A DNA stretch of 64,000 bases from SHZI01 sp963802215 (GCA_963802215.1 CAWDHQ010000001.1:1550001-1614000), one strand, 5' to 3'. Positions 30,082 through 39,391 are shown, counted from the first letter of the stretch. Numbers and translations: made by a program. The notes: generated from the letters alone by a model not told the origin.

Positions 30082-32180
30082 GCGCGCACCCGCCGCGCAT
30101 TGAGTACGACCAGCACGGAACTCAGCGACATGCCCAGGGCGGCGAGCCAGGGTGGCAGCCAGCCCAGCGCGGCGACGGGGATTGCCACCAGGTTGTAGGC
30201 TGCGGCCCAGATCAGGTTCTGCCGGAGGATCCGCCGGGCCCGCCGGGCCACCGCGACCGCGCGCGGCACGGCCAGCCAGGCATCGTCCAGAAGCAGCAGG
30301 TCACCAGCGGTCTGGGCGAGCGCACTGCCCGACTTCAGCACCATGGACACATCGGCCGCCGCGAGCACCGGCGCGTCATTGATGCCGTCGCCCACCATGA
30401 GCACGGGGCTGCCCTCGGCCTGCAGTGTTGCGAGCCGCGCCACCTTGTCCGCCGGCGTCAGCCGCGCCTGCCAGCGGTCGATGCCGAGCGCCGCGGCCAC
30501 CGACGCGACGGCCCCCGGCGAATCGCCACTCGCGATCTCCACGTCGAAGCCCAGCGCACGCAGCGCATCCACCGCCTCGCGGGCGTCGCTGCGGACGGCA
30601 TCCTGCAGGCTGAAGGCGGCCAGCACGCCGTCGGCGTCCGCCAGCCAGATGCCGTCGTCGCCACGAGCGCCCGTGAACACGGCGCAACCCAGGCGGTAAT
30701 GCCGCCCGTCCACCTCGCCCTCGACGCCCTGGCCCGGCACCTCCCGCATGTCTCGGGCCTGGACATCGGGGATCTCGTGCAGGCGGAACGCGACTGCCAG
30801 TGGATGGCTGGAGCCCCTCTCCAGCGCGGCGGCAATCCCCAGCGCCTCCGCCTCCGTCACGCCCCGGCGCACCTCCCGCACTGTGACCTCCGGCCGGCCG
30901 GTCGTCAGCGTACCCGTCTTGTCGAGGAGCACGTGGCGCACGGCGGTGAGCTGCTCCAGCGCGGTCGCGGTGATCGGCAGAAGGCCTAGGCGCGCCAGTG
31001 CCGTGTTGGCCGCCGCGACGACGGCCGGGGCTGCCAGCGACAGGGCGCAGGGACAGGCCACCACCAGGACCGCGATGGTGTTGGCAAGGGCCACTTCGGG
31101 CCGGATTATCAGCCAGAGGATGCTCACCAAGGCGGCAATGGCCAGCACGGCCACGGAGAAGCTGCGGGCCACGCGCTCCGCCAGTGTCAGCAGCCGGGGC
31201 TTCGCCTGCCGGGAACGCTCGAGCAGCCGGAGTACGGCCGCCAGTTCCGTCTGCTCCCCCGTGGCGGTCACGCGCAGGCGGACGCCACCACCGAGATTGA
31301 TGCTGCCGCTGGTCACCGTGGCGCCGGCCGCGCGGCGCACCGGCGCCGACTCTCCCGTCAGGCAGGACTCGTTGAAGGCCGACTCGCCGTCGAGGATCAC
31401 TCCGTCGGCGGGCACCGGATCGCCCTGGTTCACGAGGATCTCGTCACCGGGCCGCAGGCTGCCGACGGGGACGAGGCTGGTGCGGCCGCCGGCGATACGG
31501 AGCGCCCGGGCGGGCAGCAGCCAGGCGAGGGCCTCGGTGACGGTACCAACTTCGTGCCGGGACAGCAGCTCGATGAAGCGGGCCGTGGTGAGGAAGAACA
31601 GGAACATCGTGACGGCGTCGTAGTACACGGCGCCGGAGGCGGTGAAGGTGTTCCAGACGCTGGCGACCAGGGCCGCGCCGATGCCGAGGCCCACGGGTAC
31701 GTCCATGGCGGGCCGCGCGGCCCGCAGCTGGGCGAAAGCTGCGCGGAAGATCGGTCCGCCCGAGTACACGACCACGGGCAGTGTGACCAGCAGGCTGCAA
31801 TAGCGCAGGAAGCCGACCAGCGCCGGGTCCATGCGGAAGTCCTCGCTGGCATAGAGAGCCAAGGCCAGCATCATGGCCTGCATCATTCCGAAGCCGGCGA
31901 CCGCGAGCCGCTTCAGTGCGGCGCGCCGGGTGAGCGTGCGCTCGCTGGCAGCACTGGCGCTGCCCGCCACGCTCGCGGTGTAGCCGAGCCTGCGGATCTC
32001 GCGAAGGATGGGCTCCAGGACGTGGTCCGCCCTGTCATCCAGGTCGATCCGGGCCCTGGCGGTCGCGGGATCCACACGCACGCCGGCAAGCCCGGGCAGC
32101 GGCCGCAGGGCGGCCTCGATCTGCACGGCACAGGCTGCGCAGCCCATGCCGCCAATCTGCAGGTTGATGGTCTCGGTCAC
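30078..32180 (-). CDS. ccoI: Copper-transporting P-type ATPase CcoI (FixI)
   Basis: This 700-residue P1B-type ATPase has an N-terminal heavy-metal domain with GMGCAACAVQIE, the membrane CPC motif (LVVACPCALSLAAP), the actuator motif CLTGESAPV, phosphorylation site LLDKTGTLTTG and hinge VGDGINDAPVLAAADV. In the cco cluster CcoI exports copper to the periplasm for cbb3 oxidase maturation. The GTG at 32180 starts just before the metal domain; the longer open frame overlaps ccoH and is not used. The gene sits between ccoH and ccoS. Confidence 0.92.
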   Translation of the reverse strand: MTETINLQIGGMGCAACAVQIEAALRPLPGLAGVRVDPATARARIDLDDRADHVLEPILREIRRLGYTASVAGSASAASERTLTRRAALKRLAVAGFGMMQAMMLALALYASEDFRMDPALVGFLRYCSLLVTLPVVVYSGGPIFRAAFAQLRAARPAMDVPVGLGIGAALVASVWNTFTASGAVYYDAVTMFLFFLTTARFIELLSRHEVGTVTEALAWLLPARALRIAGGRTSLVPVGSLRPGDEILVNQGDPVPADGVILDGESAFNESCLTGESAPVRRAAGATVTSGSINLGGGVRLRVTATGEQTELAAVLRLLERSRQAKPRLLTLAERVARSFSVAVLAIAALVSILWLIIRPEVALANTIAVLVVACPCALSLAAPAVVAAANTALARLGLLPITATALEQLTAVRHVLLDKTGTLTTGRPEVTVREVRRGVTEAEALGIAAALERGSSHPLAVAFRLHEIPDVQARDMREVPGQGVEGEVDGRHYRLGCAVFTGARGDDGIWLADADGVLAAFSLQDAVRSDAREAVDALRALGFDVEIASGDSPGAVASVAAALGIDRWQARLTPADKVARLATLQAEGSPVLMVGDGINDAPVLAAADVSMVLKSGSALAQTAGDLLLLDDAWLAVPRAVAVARRARRILRQNLIWAAAYNLVAIPVAALGWLPPWLAALGMSLSSVLVVLNARRVRA

Positions 32181-32191
32181 GCCACCCGCAC

Positions 32192-32380
32192 TCAGGTACC
32201 GGGTGCGTCCGCCGGCGGCGGCGCAGCCAGGCGCTCGCTGTAAACCTCGGCGTCCGGCCGCAGCATCGTCAGCGCCACCATCAGCCCGCCACCAACGAGG
32301 GCCAGCAGCGGCAGGGCCACCACGAGCCACATGATGGGCAGCCGGTACCAGCGGGTCGGATCGGGTTGCCCGGTGGTCAT
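32192..32380 (-). CDS. ccoH: Short FixH/CcoH-like membrane protein
   Basis: This 62-residue protein has one membrane helix (IMWLVVALPLLALVGGGLMV) preceded by RWYRLP, like the N-terminus of CcoH/FixH, and sits between ccoG and ccoI where ccoH belongs. Full FixH proteins are about 150-170 residues with a periplasmic domain, which is missing here. So this is a minimal or truncated version. The start overlaps the ccoG stop (ATGA). Confidence 0.65.
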   Translation of the reverse strand: MTTGQPDPTRWYRLPIMWLVVALPLLALVGGGLMVALTMLRPDAEVYSERLAAPPPADAPGT

Positions 32381-33765
32381 CTGCCTTTCTCCGGGACGAA
32401 GAACCGGGTAGTGCGTCCGGCTACCAGACCGGAATCATCGGCTGTGCGGACCGCGATCACGACGTCCCGGGGCGCCTGTTCGATGTCCACCCTGGCAACG
32501 TGGAGCCGGGCCGGCGCGGCCCGGACCTCGCCGGCCTCGACCGTGACGGGTTCCGCATCCACCTGGAAAATGCCAGCAGGCTGGGTCTCGATCACGTAAC
32601 GGTGCGCACGGTCGTCCTTGTTCAGGATCCGCAGGCTGTAGACGTTCTCCACGCTGCCATCCGGCAGCACCCGGTAGAGGGCGTTCCGGTCCCGGATGAT
32701 GTCCAGCCCGATCGGCTGGCGCAGGCTGAGCGAGACGACGAAGCCGATGCCGAGCGCCAGCAGCAGGCCACCGTAGACCAGCACGCGGGGGCGCGTGTAC
32801 CGGGTCTTCTGGCCCTCGAGCCCACGCTCCGTCACGTAGCTGATCAGGCCGGGCTGGTAGTCCATCCTGGCCATGACGTCGTCGCAGGCGTCCACGCAGG
32901 CGGCGCAGGCAATGCACTCGTACTGCAGTCCCTTGCGGATGTCGATGCCCGTGGGGCAGACCTGGACGCAGATGGTGCAGTCCACGCAATCACCGAGCCC
33001 GGCACCCTTGGCGTCGGCACCCCGCTTGCGGGCACCGCGCGGTTCACCGCGGCCCGGATCGTAGGACACGATGAGCGTGTCCTGGTCGAACATCGCGCCC
33101 TGAAAGCGGGCGTAGGGGCACATGTAGATGCACACCTGCTCGCGGAGGAAGCCGGCATTGCCGTAGGTGGCGAAGCCGTAGAAGAGGATCCAGAAGACCT
33201 CCCAGCCGCCGAGCGTCAGGTTCATCACGCTGGCGGCCAGCTCCCTGGCGGGGGTGAAGAACGCGACGAAGCTGAAGCCGGTGAGCGCGGCGAACCCGAT
33301 CCAGAGGAACTGCTTGACGGACTTGCGCAGCACCCACTCTCCGGTCCACGGCTTGCGGTCCAGCTTCAGCCGCTGCGGCCGATCACCCTCGACCAGACGT
33401 TCGAGCCCGAGGAAGGCCTCGGTCCAGACGGTCTGGGGGCAGGCGTAGCCGCACCACACGCGCCCCGCCACCGCGGTGACGAAGAAGAGGGTCAGCGCGG
33501 CGAGGACCAGCAGCCAGGTCAGGTAGAGGAAGTCCTGGGGCCAGAGCGTCAGGCCGAAGACGTGGAACTTGCGCGCCGGGAGATCGAACAGCACGGCCTG
33601 CCGGCCGTTCCACTGGACCCAGGGCAGGCCGTAGAAGATGCCGAGCAACGTGAAGGCGGCCAGGGTGCGTAGCCGTGCGAAGCGGCCGACAACCTCCCGC
33701 GGATAGACCTTCCGGTGGGCGGCGTACAGGGAACCAGCATCGGCGGCTGCCGTGCCATCGCTCAA
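32377..33765 (-). CDS. ccoG: cbb3 oxidase accessory protein CcoG (polyferredoxin)
   Basis: This 462-residue protein has an N-terminal membrane region with RVWCGYACPQTVWTEAF and VCIYMCPYARFQGAMFD, then two 4Fe-4S clusters (CVDCTICVQVCP and CIACAACVDACD), another membrane helix and a C-terminal Ig-like domain. CcoG reduces copper for delivery to the oxidase. A TTG start at 33765 overlaps the stop of the preceding membrane-protein gene (TTGA) and has a purine-rich site upstream; the residues further upstream in the open frame are not CcoG-like. Confidence 0.9.
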   Translation of the reverse strand: MSDGTAAADAGSLYAAHRKVYPREVVGRFARLRTLAAFTLLGIFYGLPWVQWNGRQAVLFDLPARKFHVFGLTLWPQDFLYLTWLLVLAALTLFFVTAVAGRVWCGYACPQTVWTEAFLGLERLVEGDRPQRLKLDRKPWTGEWVLRKSVKQFLWIGFAALTGFSFVAFFTPARELAASVMNLTLGGWEVFWILFYGFATYGNAGFLREQVCIYMCPYARFQGAMFDQDTLIVSYDPGRGEPRGARKRGADAKGAGLGDCVDCTICVQVCPTGIDIRKGLQYECIACAACVDACDDVMARMDYQPGLISYVTERGLEGQKTRYTRPRVLVYGGLLLALGIGFVVSLSLRQPIGLDIIRDRNALYRVLPDGSVENVYSLRILNKDDRAHRYVIETQPAGIFQVDAEPVTVEAGEVRAAPARLHVARVDIEQAPRDVVIAVRTADDSGLVAGRTTRFFVPEKGR

Positions 33766-34073
33766 GGCCTGCCACCCCGGCGGGGGGGGGTATCGTGCAG
33801 ATAATCCGTCAGCATCCCTGCCACCGCAGCCACAACCCAGAACAGAAAGAAGCCGATGCTGTAGATGCCGGTGCGGGTGAGCCACCAGGGCGCCGCGCCG
33901 GGCTCGCCACGCTCGACGCCCTCGATGATCACCTGGGGATCCAGAGCCGCAAAGGTCAGCAGGGTGCCGAGGCAGGCGGCCAGGAACGAGGACCAGCCAA
34001 TGGCGGCCACCATCCGCATCCGGGGCGGCCAGCGGCGGGCTACCGGGGCATCATCCTCCGTCGGCGGCCCCAT
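33762..34073 (-). CDS. Small membrane protein within the cco cluster
   Basis: This 103-residue protein has two membrane segments (MVAAIGWSSFLAACLGTLLT and GIYSIGFFLFWVVAAVAGML) joined by a periplasmic-type loop with DPQVIIEGVERG. The family is not recognised, although small proteins of this kind are common between ccoP and ccoG. It overlaps ccoP by 23 bases at its start and ccoG at its stop, so translation is coupled to both. The likely role is in oxidase assembly. Confidence 0.7.
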   Translation of the reverse strand: MGPPTEDDAPVARRWPPRMRMVAAIGWSSFLAACLGTLLTFAALDPQVIIEGVERGEPGAAPWWLTRTGIYSIGFFLFWVVAAVAGMLTDYLHDTPPRRGGRP

Positions 34074-34968
34074 TTCCGGCCCCCCCGCTACCAAGGCTGA
34101 GCACGTAGGCCGCCATGAGGCGGACCCGGTCCTTGCCGAGCAGTGCCTCGTGCGCCGGCATCTGGCCCTGCCGGCCCGCGCCGATGGTGGTCCGCAGGGA
34201 GTCCACGTCACCGCCATACAACCAGACGGTATCCGTCAGGTTCGGCGCGCCGAGCATCTGGTTGCCCCGGGCATCCACCCCGTGGCAGGCCACGCAGAAG
34301 ACGGCATACCGGGCGGCGCCGGCCTGCACGAGCTCCGGCCGGGCCGCATTCCCGCTCAGGCTCTGCACGTAGGCCACGACCTCTTCCACGCCGCTGTCCG
34401 TCAGCGCCGCCTGCCAGCCCGGCATCGCGCCCATGCGACCGCCACTGATCGTGGCCAGCAGCGTTTCCGGAGCCCTGCCGTACAGCCAGTCACCATCCGT
34501 CAGGTTGGGGAACCCGGGTGCCCCCCGGGCATCCGAGCCGTGGCAACCCGCGCAGCCATTGGCGAACAGGCTGCGCGCCTCCCCCATGGCATCCGGGTCC
34601 TGTGCGAGCTGCTCGAGGGATAACGTGGCAAAGCGCGCATAACGGGGCGCCTGCAGCTCGTTGGCCGCCCGGACCTCGGCGGCGTGCTGCTTCTGGGACG
34701 TCCAGCCGAGCGTGCCCGGGGAATTCCCGAGCCCCGGGTAGAACACCAGGTAGCCCAGGCCCCAGAAAATGCTGAGCACGAACAGCCACAGCCACCAGCG
34801 GGGCTGCGGGTTGTTGAGTTCAGTGAGGTCGCCGTCCCAGACGTGCCCGGTGTTCAAGGACGTCGTCTTCACGGTCTTGGCACGGCCATTGACATACAGG
34901 AGCCAGACGATGCCCGCCACGTTGGCGAGGCTCACGAGCGCGATGAACCAGCTCCAGCCGCTCGTCAT
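34051..34968 (-). CDS. ccoP: cbb3-type cytochrome c oxidase subunit III (CcoP)
   Basis: This 305-residue membrane-anchored dihaem cytochrome c has N-terminal helices (WSWFIALVSLANVAGIVWLL and WWLWLFVLSIFWGLGYLVFY) and two haem-binding motifs, CAGCH and CVACH, each followed by a Met-containing segment (GRMGAMPGW, GRQGQMPAH). It passes electrons from periplasmic cytochromes to CcoO/CcoN. The ATG overlaps the ccoQ stop (ATGA). Confidence 0.95.
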   Translation of the reverse strand: MTSGWSWFIALVSLANVAGIVWLLYVNGRAKTVKTTSLNTGHVWDGDLTELNNPQPRWWLWLFVLSIFWGLGYLVFYPGLGNSPGTLGWTSQKQHAAEVRAANELQAPRYARFATLSLEQLAQDPDAMGEARSLFANGCAGCHGSDARGAPGFPNLTDGDWLYGRAPETLLATISGGRMGAMPGWQAALTDSGVEEVVAYVQSLSGNAARPELVQAGAARYAVFCVACHGVDARGNQMLGAPNLTDTVWLYGGDVDSLRTTIGAGRQGQMPAHEALLGKDRVRLMAAYVLSLGSGGAGNGAADGG

Positions 34969-35138
34969 GGGCGTGCCTCCGGCCCCTCATCGTCTTCCAG
35001 CGGCAGGAGCGCCGCTGCGGTGAACGCCTCGCGGCGTCGCCGGCTATAGGCCCAGAACACGACGCCGACGAAGGCGAACAACGCAAGCGCCGTGGCGATG
35101 CCACGCACGAAACCCATGGTCACGACGGCTGACTCCAT
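34965..35138 (-). CDS. ccoQ: cbb3-type oxidase subunit CcoQ
   Basis: This 57-residue protein reads MESAVVTMGFVRGIATALAL at the start, with one membrane helix running through FAFVGVVFWAYSRRR, and ends in an acidic tail (LEDDEGPEARP). It is too short for ordinary gene finders. It lies exactly between ccoO and ccoP; its start codon abuts the ccoO stop and its stop overlaps the ccoP start. CcoQ stabilises the assembled oxidase. Confidence 0.88.
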   Translation of the reverse strand: MESAVVTMGFVRGIATALALFAFVGVVFWAYSRRRREAFTAAALLPLEDDEGPEARP

Positions 35139-35753
35139 TTACGGCGTGTCCCAGGTGCGGGACGCGAGGCCGAGCCCTTGCAGGTAGGCAATGAGTGCAT
35201 CCATTTCGGTCTTGCCGGCGACCGCCTCGCTGGCGGACGCGATCTCCGCGTCGCTGTAGGGCACGCCGACCATCCGCAGGGCCTTGAGTTTGCGGGGCGT
35301 CACGCTGGCATCCACCTGGTTTTCGTCGAGCCAGGGAAATGCCGGCATGTTCGACTCGGGCACCACATCGCGGGGATTCAGCAGGTGAACCCGGTGCCAG
35401 GAGTCGGTGTACCGCCCCCCGACGCGCGCCAGATCCGGGCCCGTGCGCTTGGACCCGAACTGGAAGGGGTGGTCATAGACGGACTCACCGGCCACCGAGT
35501 AATGGCCGTACCGCTCGGTCTCCGAGCGCAGGGGCCGTACCATCTGCGAATGGCAGTTGTAGCAACCCTCCCGCACGTAAACGTCGCGCCCCTCCACCTG
35601 GAGCGCCGTGTAGGGCAGCACGCCGGGTGCCGGTGTCACGGACTCCGTCGCGAAGTACAGCGGGACGATCTCCACGAACCCCGCCACGCTGATGACAAGG
35701 GCCGTCAGGACGGCCAGCAGGCCGGCATTGCGTTCGATGGCTTCGTGATTCAT
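35139..35753 (-). CDS. ccoO: cbb3-type cytochrome c oxidase subunit II (CcoO)
   Basis: This 204-residue monohaem cytochrome c has one N-terminal membrane helix (LLAVLTALVISVAGFVEIVP) and the haem motif REGCYNCHSQMVRPLRSE typical of CcoO, followed by RYGHYSVAGE and the Met ligand region (ESNMPAFPWL). The ATG at 35753 is 10 bases after the ccoN stop; the longer frame reading into ccoN is rejected. Confidence 0.95.
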   Translation of the reverse strand: MNHEAIERNAGLLAVLTALVISVAGFVEIVPLYFATESVTPAPGVLPYTALQVEGRDVYVREGCYNCHSQMVRPLRSETERYGHYSVAGESVYDHPFQFGSKRTGPDLARVGGRYTDSWHRVHLLNPRDVVPESNMPAFPWLDENQVDASVTPRKLKALRMVGVPYSDAEIASASEAVAGKTEMDALIAYLQGLGLASRTWDTP

Positions 35754-35763
35754 GACGATTCCG

Positions 35764-37197
35764 TCAGGCCGGCCGGGCCGCAGGCGGGGCAATGGCAACA
35801 TCCACCACGGGAGCCCTGAGGGCGATGGTGCGATAGACGTTCCAGGCCATCACGAACATCCCGGACACGATCATGACGCCCCCGAGGAAGCGGATGCCCC
35901 AGTAGGGATAGGTGGAGTTCATCGACTCGATGAAGCTGTAGGTCAGCGTGCCGTCGGCGTTCGTGGCACGCCACATCAGCCCCTGCATGACCCCGGCGAT
36001 CCACATGGAGGCGACGTAGAGCACGACGCCGATGGTCATGATCCAGAAGTGCAGGTCGATCGCCTTGACGCTGTACATCTCACGCCGGCCGTACAGCCGT
36101 GGAATCAGGATGTAGAGCGCGCCGATGGAAATCATCGCCACCCAGCCCAGGGCGCCGGAATGCACGTGGCCAATGTTCCAGTCAGTGTAGTGTGACAGCG
36201 CATTGACGGTCCGGATGGACATCATCGGCCCCTCGAACGTCGACATGCCGTAGAAGGACAGGGACACGATGAGGAACTTGAGGATGGGGTCCGTGCGCAG
36301 TTTCCCCCAGGCGCCGGACAGCGTCATGATGCCGTTGATCATGCCACCCCAGGACGGGGCGATGAGCATGATCGAGAAGGCCATGCCCAGTGACTGGGCC
36401 CAGTCGGGCAGCGAGGTGTAGTGCAGGTGATGGGGCCCCGCCCACATGTAGATGGAGATCAGGGACCAGAAATGCACGACGGACAGCCGGTAGGAATACA
36501 CGGGCCGGCCGGCCTGCTTCGGCACGAAGTAGTACATCACGCCCAGGAACCCCGCCGTCAGGAAGAAGCCCACGGCGTTGTGCCCGTACCACCACTGCAC
36601 CATGGCATCGACCGTGCCGGCGTACACGGGGTAGGACTTGGTCCAGGTGACCGGGACTGCCGCGCTGTTGACGATGTGCAGGATGGCGATAGTGAGGATG
36701 TAGGCAGCGAAGAACCAGTTGGCCACGTAGATGTGCCGGATCTTCCGCCGGGCCAGGGTGCCGAAGAACACGACGCCGTACACGATCCACACGACCGCAA
36801 TCAGCACGTCGATCGGCCACTCCAGCTCCGCGTACTCCTTGCCGGACGTCGCGCCGAGCGGCAGGGAGACCGCGGCCAGCAGGATGACCAGCTGCCAGCC
36901 CCAGAAGGTGAAGGCCGCGAGGCGATCGCTGTACAGGCGCGCGTGGCAGGTGCGCTGCACCACGTAGTAGGACGTTGCGAACAGGACGGAGCCGCCGAAG
37001 GCAAAGATCACCGCGTTGGTGTGCAGGGGCCGGAGGCGGCTGAAGGTCAGCCAGGGGGTCTCGAAATTGAGGGAGGGCCAGAGCAGCTGGGCCGCGATCA
37101 GGACCCCCACGAACATGCCAACCACGCCCCACACGACAGCCATCAGGGCGAACTGCCGCACCACTCGGTCGTTGTACAACTCGTTTGCAGGAGTCAC
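35764..37197 (-). CDS. ccoN: cbb3-type cytochrome c oxidase subunit I (CcoN)
   Basis: This 477-residue, roughly 12-helix protein is the catalytic subunit. It carries haem ligand His in RPLHTNAVIFAFGGS, the copper-B region VQWWYGHNAVGFFLTAGF and the His pair in MWAGPHHLHYTSLPDW, and NIGHVHSGALGW for the haem pair. It reduces oxygen to water at low oxygen tension while pumping protons. It is the first gene of ccoNOQP-orf-GHIS, all on the minus strand with overlapping or nearly touching ends. Confidence 0.97.
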   Translation of the reverse strand: MTPANELYNDRVVRQFALMAVVWGVVGMFVGVLIAAQLLWPSLNFETPWLTFSRLRPLHTNAVIFAFGGSVLFATSYYVVQRTCHARLYSDRLAAFTFWGWQLVILLAAVSLPLGATSGKEYAELEWPIDVLIAVVWIVYGVVFFGTLARRKIRHIYVANWFFAAYILTIAILHIVNSAAVPVTWTKSYPVYAGTVDAMVQWWYGHNAVGFFLTAGFLGVMYYFVPKQAGRPVYSYRLSVVHFWSLISIYMWAGPHHLHYTSLPDWAQSLGMAFSIMLIAPSWGGMINGIMTLSGAWGKLRTDPILKFLIVSLSFYGMSTFEGPMMSIRTVNALSHYTDWNIGHVHSGALGWVAMISIGALYILIPRLYGRREMYSVKAIDLHFWIMTIGVVLYVASMWIAGVMQGLMWRATNADGTLTYSFIESMNSTYPYWGIRFLGGVMIVSGMFVMAWNVYRTIALRAPVVDVAIAPPAARPA

Positions 37198-37527
37198 GGC
37201 TTGCTCCGGAATTTTGCGCAGCGCACCTTAGCCACGGCATCCGCCGGGCAGAATAGGTAGTTTCTCGGACTTTTCTTTGGGCGGGGTCAGCCCAAGATTT
37301 GTCCCTCTACACTGGACGATCGGGACCCGTGTGCATCGATTTCTGGTACCCGATGTGCAGCCAGACCCTGGGGCCGGACAAGCCGGCGCGCCAAGCCTAA
37401 CGAGGCGAATTTTGCCATATTTTGCGACTACAGGGGCAAACCCACGTGCTGAGCGACAGCAAGGAAGTGCCCATGCTGCCGGCCGAGGCCGTGGTAGCCT
37501 GTCCCTAAACCGAAGGAGAACACCCTG
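37198..37527. promoter_or_regulatory. 330-base divergent region between ccoN and the universal stress gene
   Basis: This gap holds the promoters of the leftward cco operon and the rightward stress-protein gene. No coding frame with a ribosome site is seen. I looked for FNR/FixK-type boxes (TTGAT-N4-ATCAA) on both strands and found none. It has an AT-richer stretch (aattttgccatattttgcgac at about 37408-37428) that could be a promoter core. Confidence 0.4.
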
Positions 37528-37971
37528 ATGGCTGCCAAAAATATCCTGGTCGTCCCTACTGACTTCTCGGAAAGGTCGCTGACCGCGCTGCCCTGGGTCC
37601 GGAAGATGGCCGAGATGATGCAGGCCGATATCCGCTGCATCTACGTGGTCGAGGAACCTCAGATCTACAGCACTCTCGACATGGGCCCGGTCGCCGTCCC
37701 CTCGGTAACCGAGCTCGTGAAGAGCGCGGAAGGGCACCTCGATTCGTTCATCAAGACCAACATCAAGGCTTTCGGCAGCGCGCCGAAGGCCTCGGTCCTG
37801 GTGGGCAGGCCTGCGGAGGAGATCGTGAGTTACGCGAAGGACAACGGCGCCGCGATGATCATCATGACGACCCACGGCTACAGCGGCGTCAAGCACCTCC
37901 TTCTGGGCAGCACGACCGAGGGTGTCCTGCGCAATGCGAGCTGCCCGGTGCTGTCCATCCGCACCGCCTGA
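37528..37971 (+). CDS. Universal stress protein (UspA family)
   Basis: This 147-residue protein begins AAKNILVVPTDFSERSL with the UspA N-terminal strand and ends with the nucleotide-binding segment TTHGYSGVKHLLLGSTTEGV and ASCPVLSIR. Proteins of this type bind ATP or AMP and promote survival under stress, including low oxygen. AAGGAG lies 9 bases before the ATG. It is divergent from ccoN, a neighbourhood often seen for Usp genes under oxygen control, and is followed by a clear terminator. Confidence 0.92.
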   Translation: MAAKNILVVPTDFSERSLTALPWVRKMAEMMQADIRCIYVVEEPQIYSTLDMGPVAVPSVTELVKSAEGHLDSFIKTNIKAFGSAPKASVLVGRPAEEIVSYAKDNGAAMIIMTTHGYSGVKHLLLGSTTEGVLRNASCPVLSIRTA

Positions 37972-37993
37972 TCGCACCTCGCTGAAGCATCCG

Positions 37994-38023
37994 GCGCCGC
38001 CAGGAATGGCGGCGCTTCTTTTT
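37994..38023 (+). terminator. Rho-independent terminator of the universal stress gene
   Basis: GCGCCGCCA (37994-38002) pairs perfectly with TGGCGGCGC (38007-38015) around loop GGAA, followed by TTCTTTTT. It lies 22 bases after the stop codon. Confidence 0.9.
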
Positions 38024-38035
38024 GGCCCGGAATTC

Positions 38036-39388
38036 CTACCCCGGTGTGGCCACCGGCAGCCGGGCCTCCATCAGCAACCCACCGCCCTCCCGCAGGCTGG
38101 CGCGCACGCTTCCCCCGTGGGCCGCGAACACGCGCCGTGCGATGGCGAGGCCGAGGCCTGCCCCCTCCCCCGGCCCTGCAGGGCCCGGGACCCGGAAGTA
38201 CGGCTCGAAGATCTTCTCCAGGAGTTCCGCCGGTACGCCGGGACCCCGATCCGCCACCGTCAGCCGGATGTCGTCGCCGGAGCGTCCGGCGCGTACCTCG
38301 ACCCGGGAGCCGGCGGGCGCATAGCGGATCGCGTTGCGCAGGATGTTCTCGACGGCGCTGCGAAGCAATTCCGGATCACCGACCACCAGCAACTCCGGGC
38401 CGGTCCGGAGCTCGAGCTCGCAGTGCCGGGCCCTGGCCTCGATCTCTTCGTCGCGGCACAGTTCGGCAACCAGCACGTCGAGCCGGACCAGCCGCTGGGC
38501 AACCGTGCCGGCGGCGCCGAGCCGCGAGAAACGCAGCAGGTCGCCAATGACCCGGTCCATGCGCCGGATTTCCCTCTCCACCCGCTCCGTCTCCGCCGGA
38601 CTGGCTCCCGGGCGCCGGGCAGCCAGCGCCGTGGCGGCCTGCAGGCGGGCGAGCGGCGAGCGCAACTCGTGGGACAGCTCGGCCATCAGGCGTTCCCGGC
38701 CGGCAAGCAGCTCCTGGAGCTGTGCCGCCATGGAATTGAAGTCGGCGGCGAGCGCCCCGAGCTCGTCGCGCCGCGCGGCGATGCTCTTCGGAACGCGGGC
38801 ATCGACCCTGCCCCGGGCCAGCTCGCGCACCGCGACCTGCAGCCGGGCCACCGGCCGGCCGACGGTGCGGGCGATGAGCCAGGCCACCGAGGCGATGACG
38901 AGCAGGGCCACGATCCCCAGACCCAGCGCGGTCGCGGGGCTGCCCCAGAGCCTCATCTCGTTGGGCAGGACCAGGAAGGCATAGGCCTCGCCATCGGGCC
39001 CGATCAGCTGCGGGGCGAGGCGCACGGGCCTGTAGTTCCGCGCCGGGGTCTCCGCCGGGCCGACCACGGACTGACGGACGAAGTTCGCGAATTCGCGCGG
39101 CACCTCCCGCCCGAGGATGTCGCGGCTCTCGCTGTCGAGGACCAGGATGACAACGCCCTTGGGAACGGCCGCGCTGTGCAGCCAGCGCTGGAGGCCCGGC
39201 CTGCCCTCGGCCGACAGCACCGCAGCGGCTTCCCGGCCGAGCGGGCTCTGGCGGGTCGCGGCATAGTTCTCCAGCTGGCTCGATGCCACGAGCCCGACGC
39301 TGGCTATGCCGAGGAGGACGAAGGCCACGAGCGCAACGCTGATGTAGAGCGCCATGCGCCAGTAGAGTCGGCGGAAACCCAGCTCCAC
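38036..39388 (-). CDS. CpxA/EnvZ-like sensor histidine kinase
   Basis: This 450-residue kinase has two membrane helices (about residues 12-32 and 157-176) bracketing a periplasmic domain of about 120 residues, a HAMP domain (RTVGRPVARLQVAVRELARG), H-box MAELSHELRSPLARLQAA, N-box ENILRNAIRYAP, G1 VADRGPGVP and G2 GAGLGLAIARRV. It starts at a GTG at 39388 with AAGG 7 bases upstream, 3 bases after the stop of the response regulator gene. The order regulator-then-kinase and the HAMP type resemble CpxRA, which senses envelope stress, but the sensor domain gives no ligand clue. Confidence 0.88.
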   Translation of the reverse strand: MELGFRRLYWRMALYISVALVAFVLLGIASVGLVASSQLENYAATRQSPLGREAAAVLSAEGRPGLQRWLHSAAVPKGVVILVLDSESRDILGREVPREFANFVRQSVVGPAETPARNYRPVRLAPQLIGPDGEAYAFLVLPNEMRLWGSPATALGLGIVALLVIASVAWLIARTVGRPVARLQVAVRELARGRVDARVPKSIAARRDELGALAADFNSMAAQLQELLAGRERLMAELSHELRSPLARLQAATALAARRPGASPAETERVEREIRRMDRVIGDLLRFSRLGAAGTVAQRLVRLDVLVAELCRDEEIEARARHCELELRTGPELLVVGDPELLRSAVENILRNAIRYAPAGSRVEVRAGRSGDDIRLTVADRGPGVPAELLEKIFEPYFRVPGPAGPGEGAGLGLAIARRVFAAHGGSVRASLREGGGLLMEARLPVATPG

Positions 39389-39391
39389 GGG

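Noticed and set aside
37198..37527. FNR/FixK box upstream of ccoN
   Set aside because: No TTGAT-N4-ATCAA-like sequence on either strand could be found by eye.
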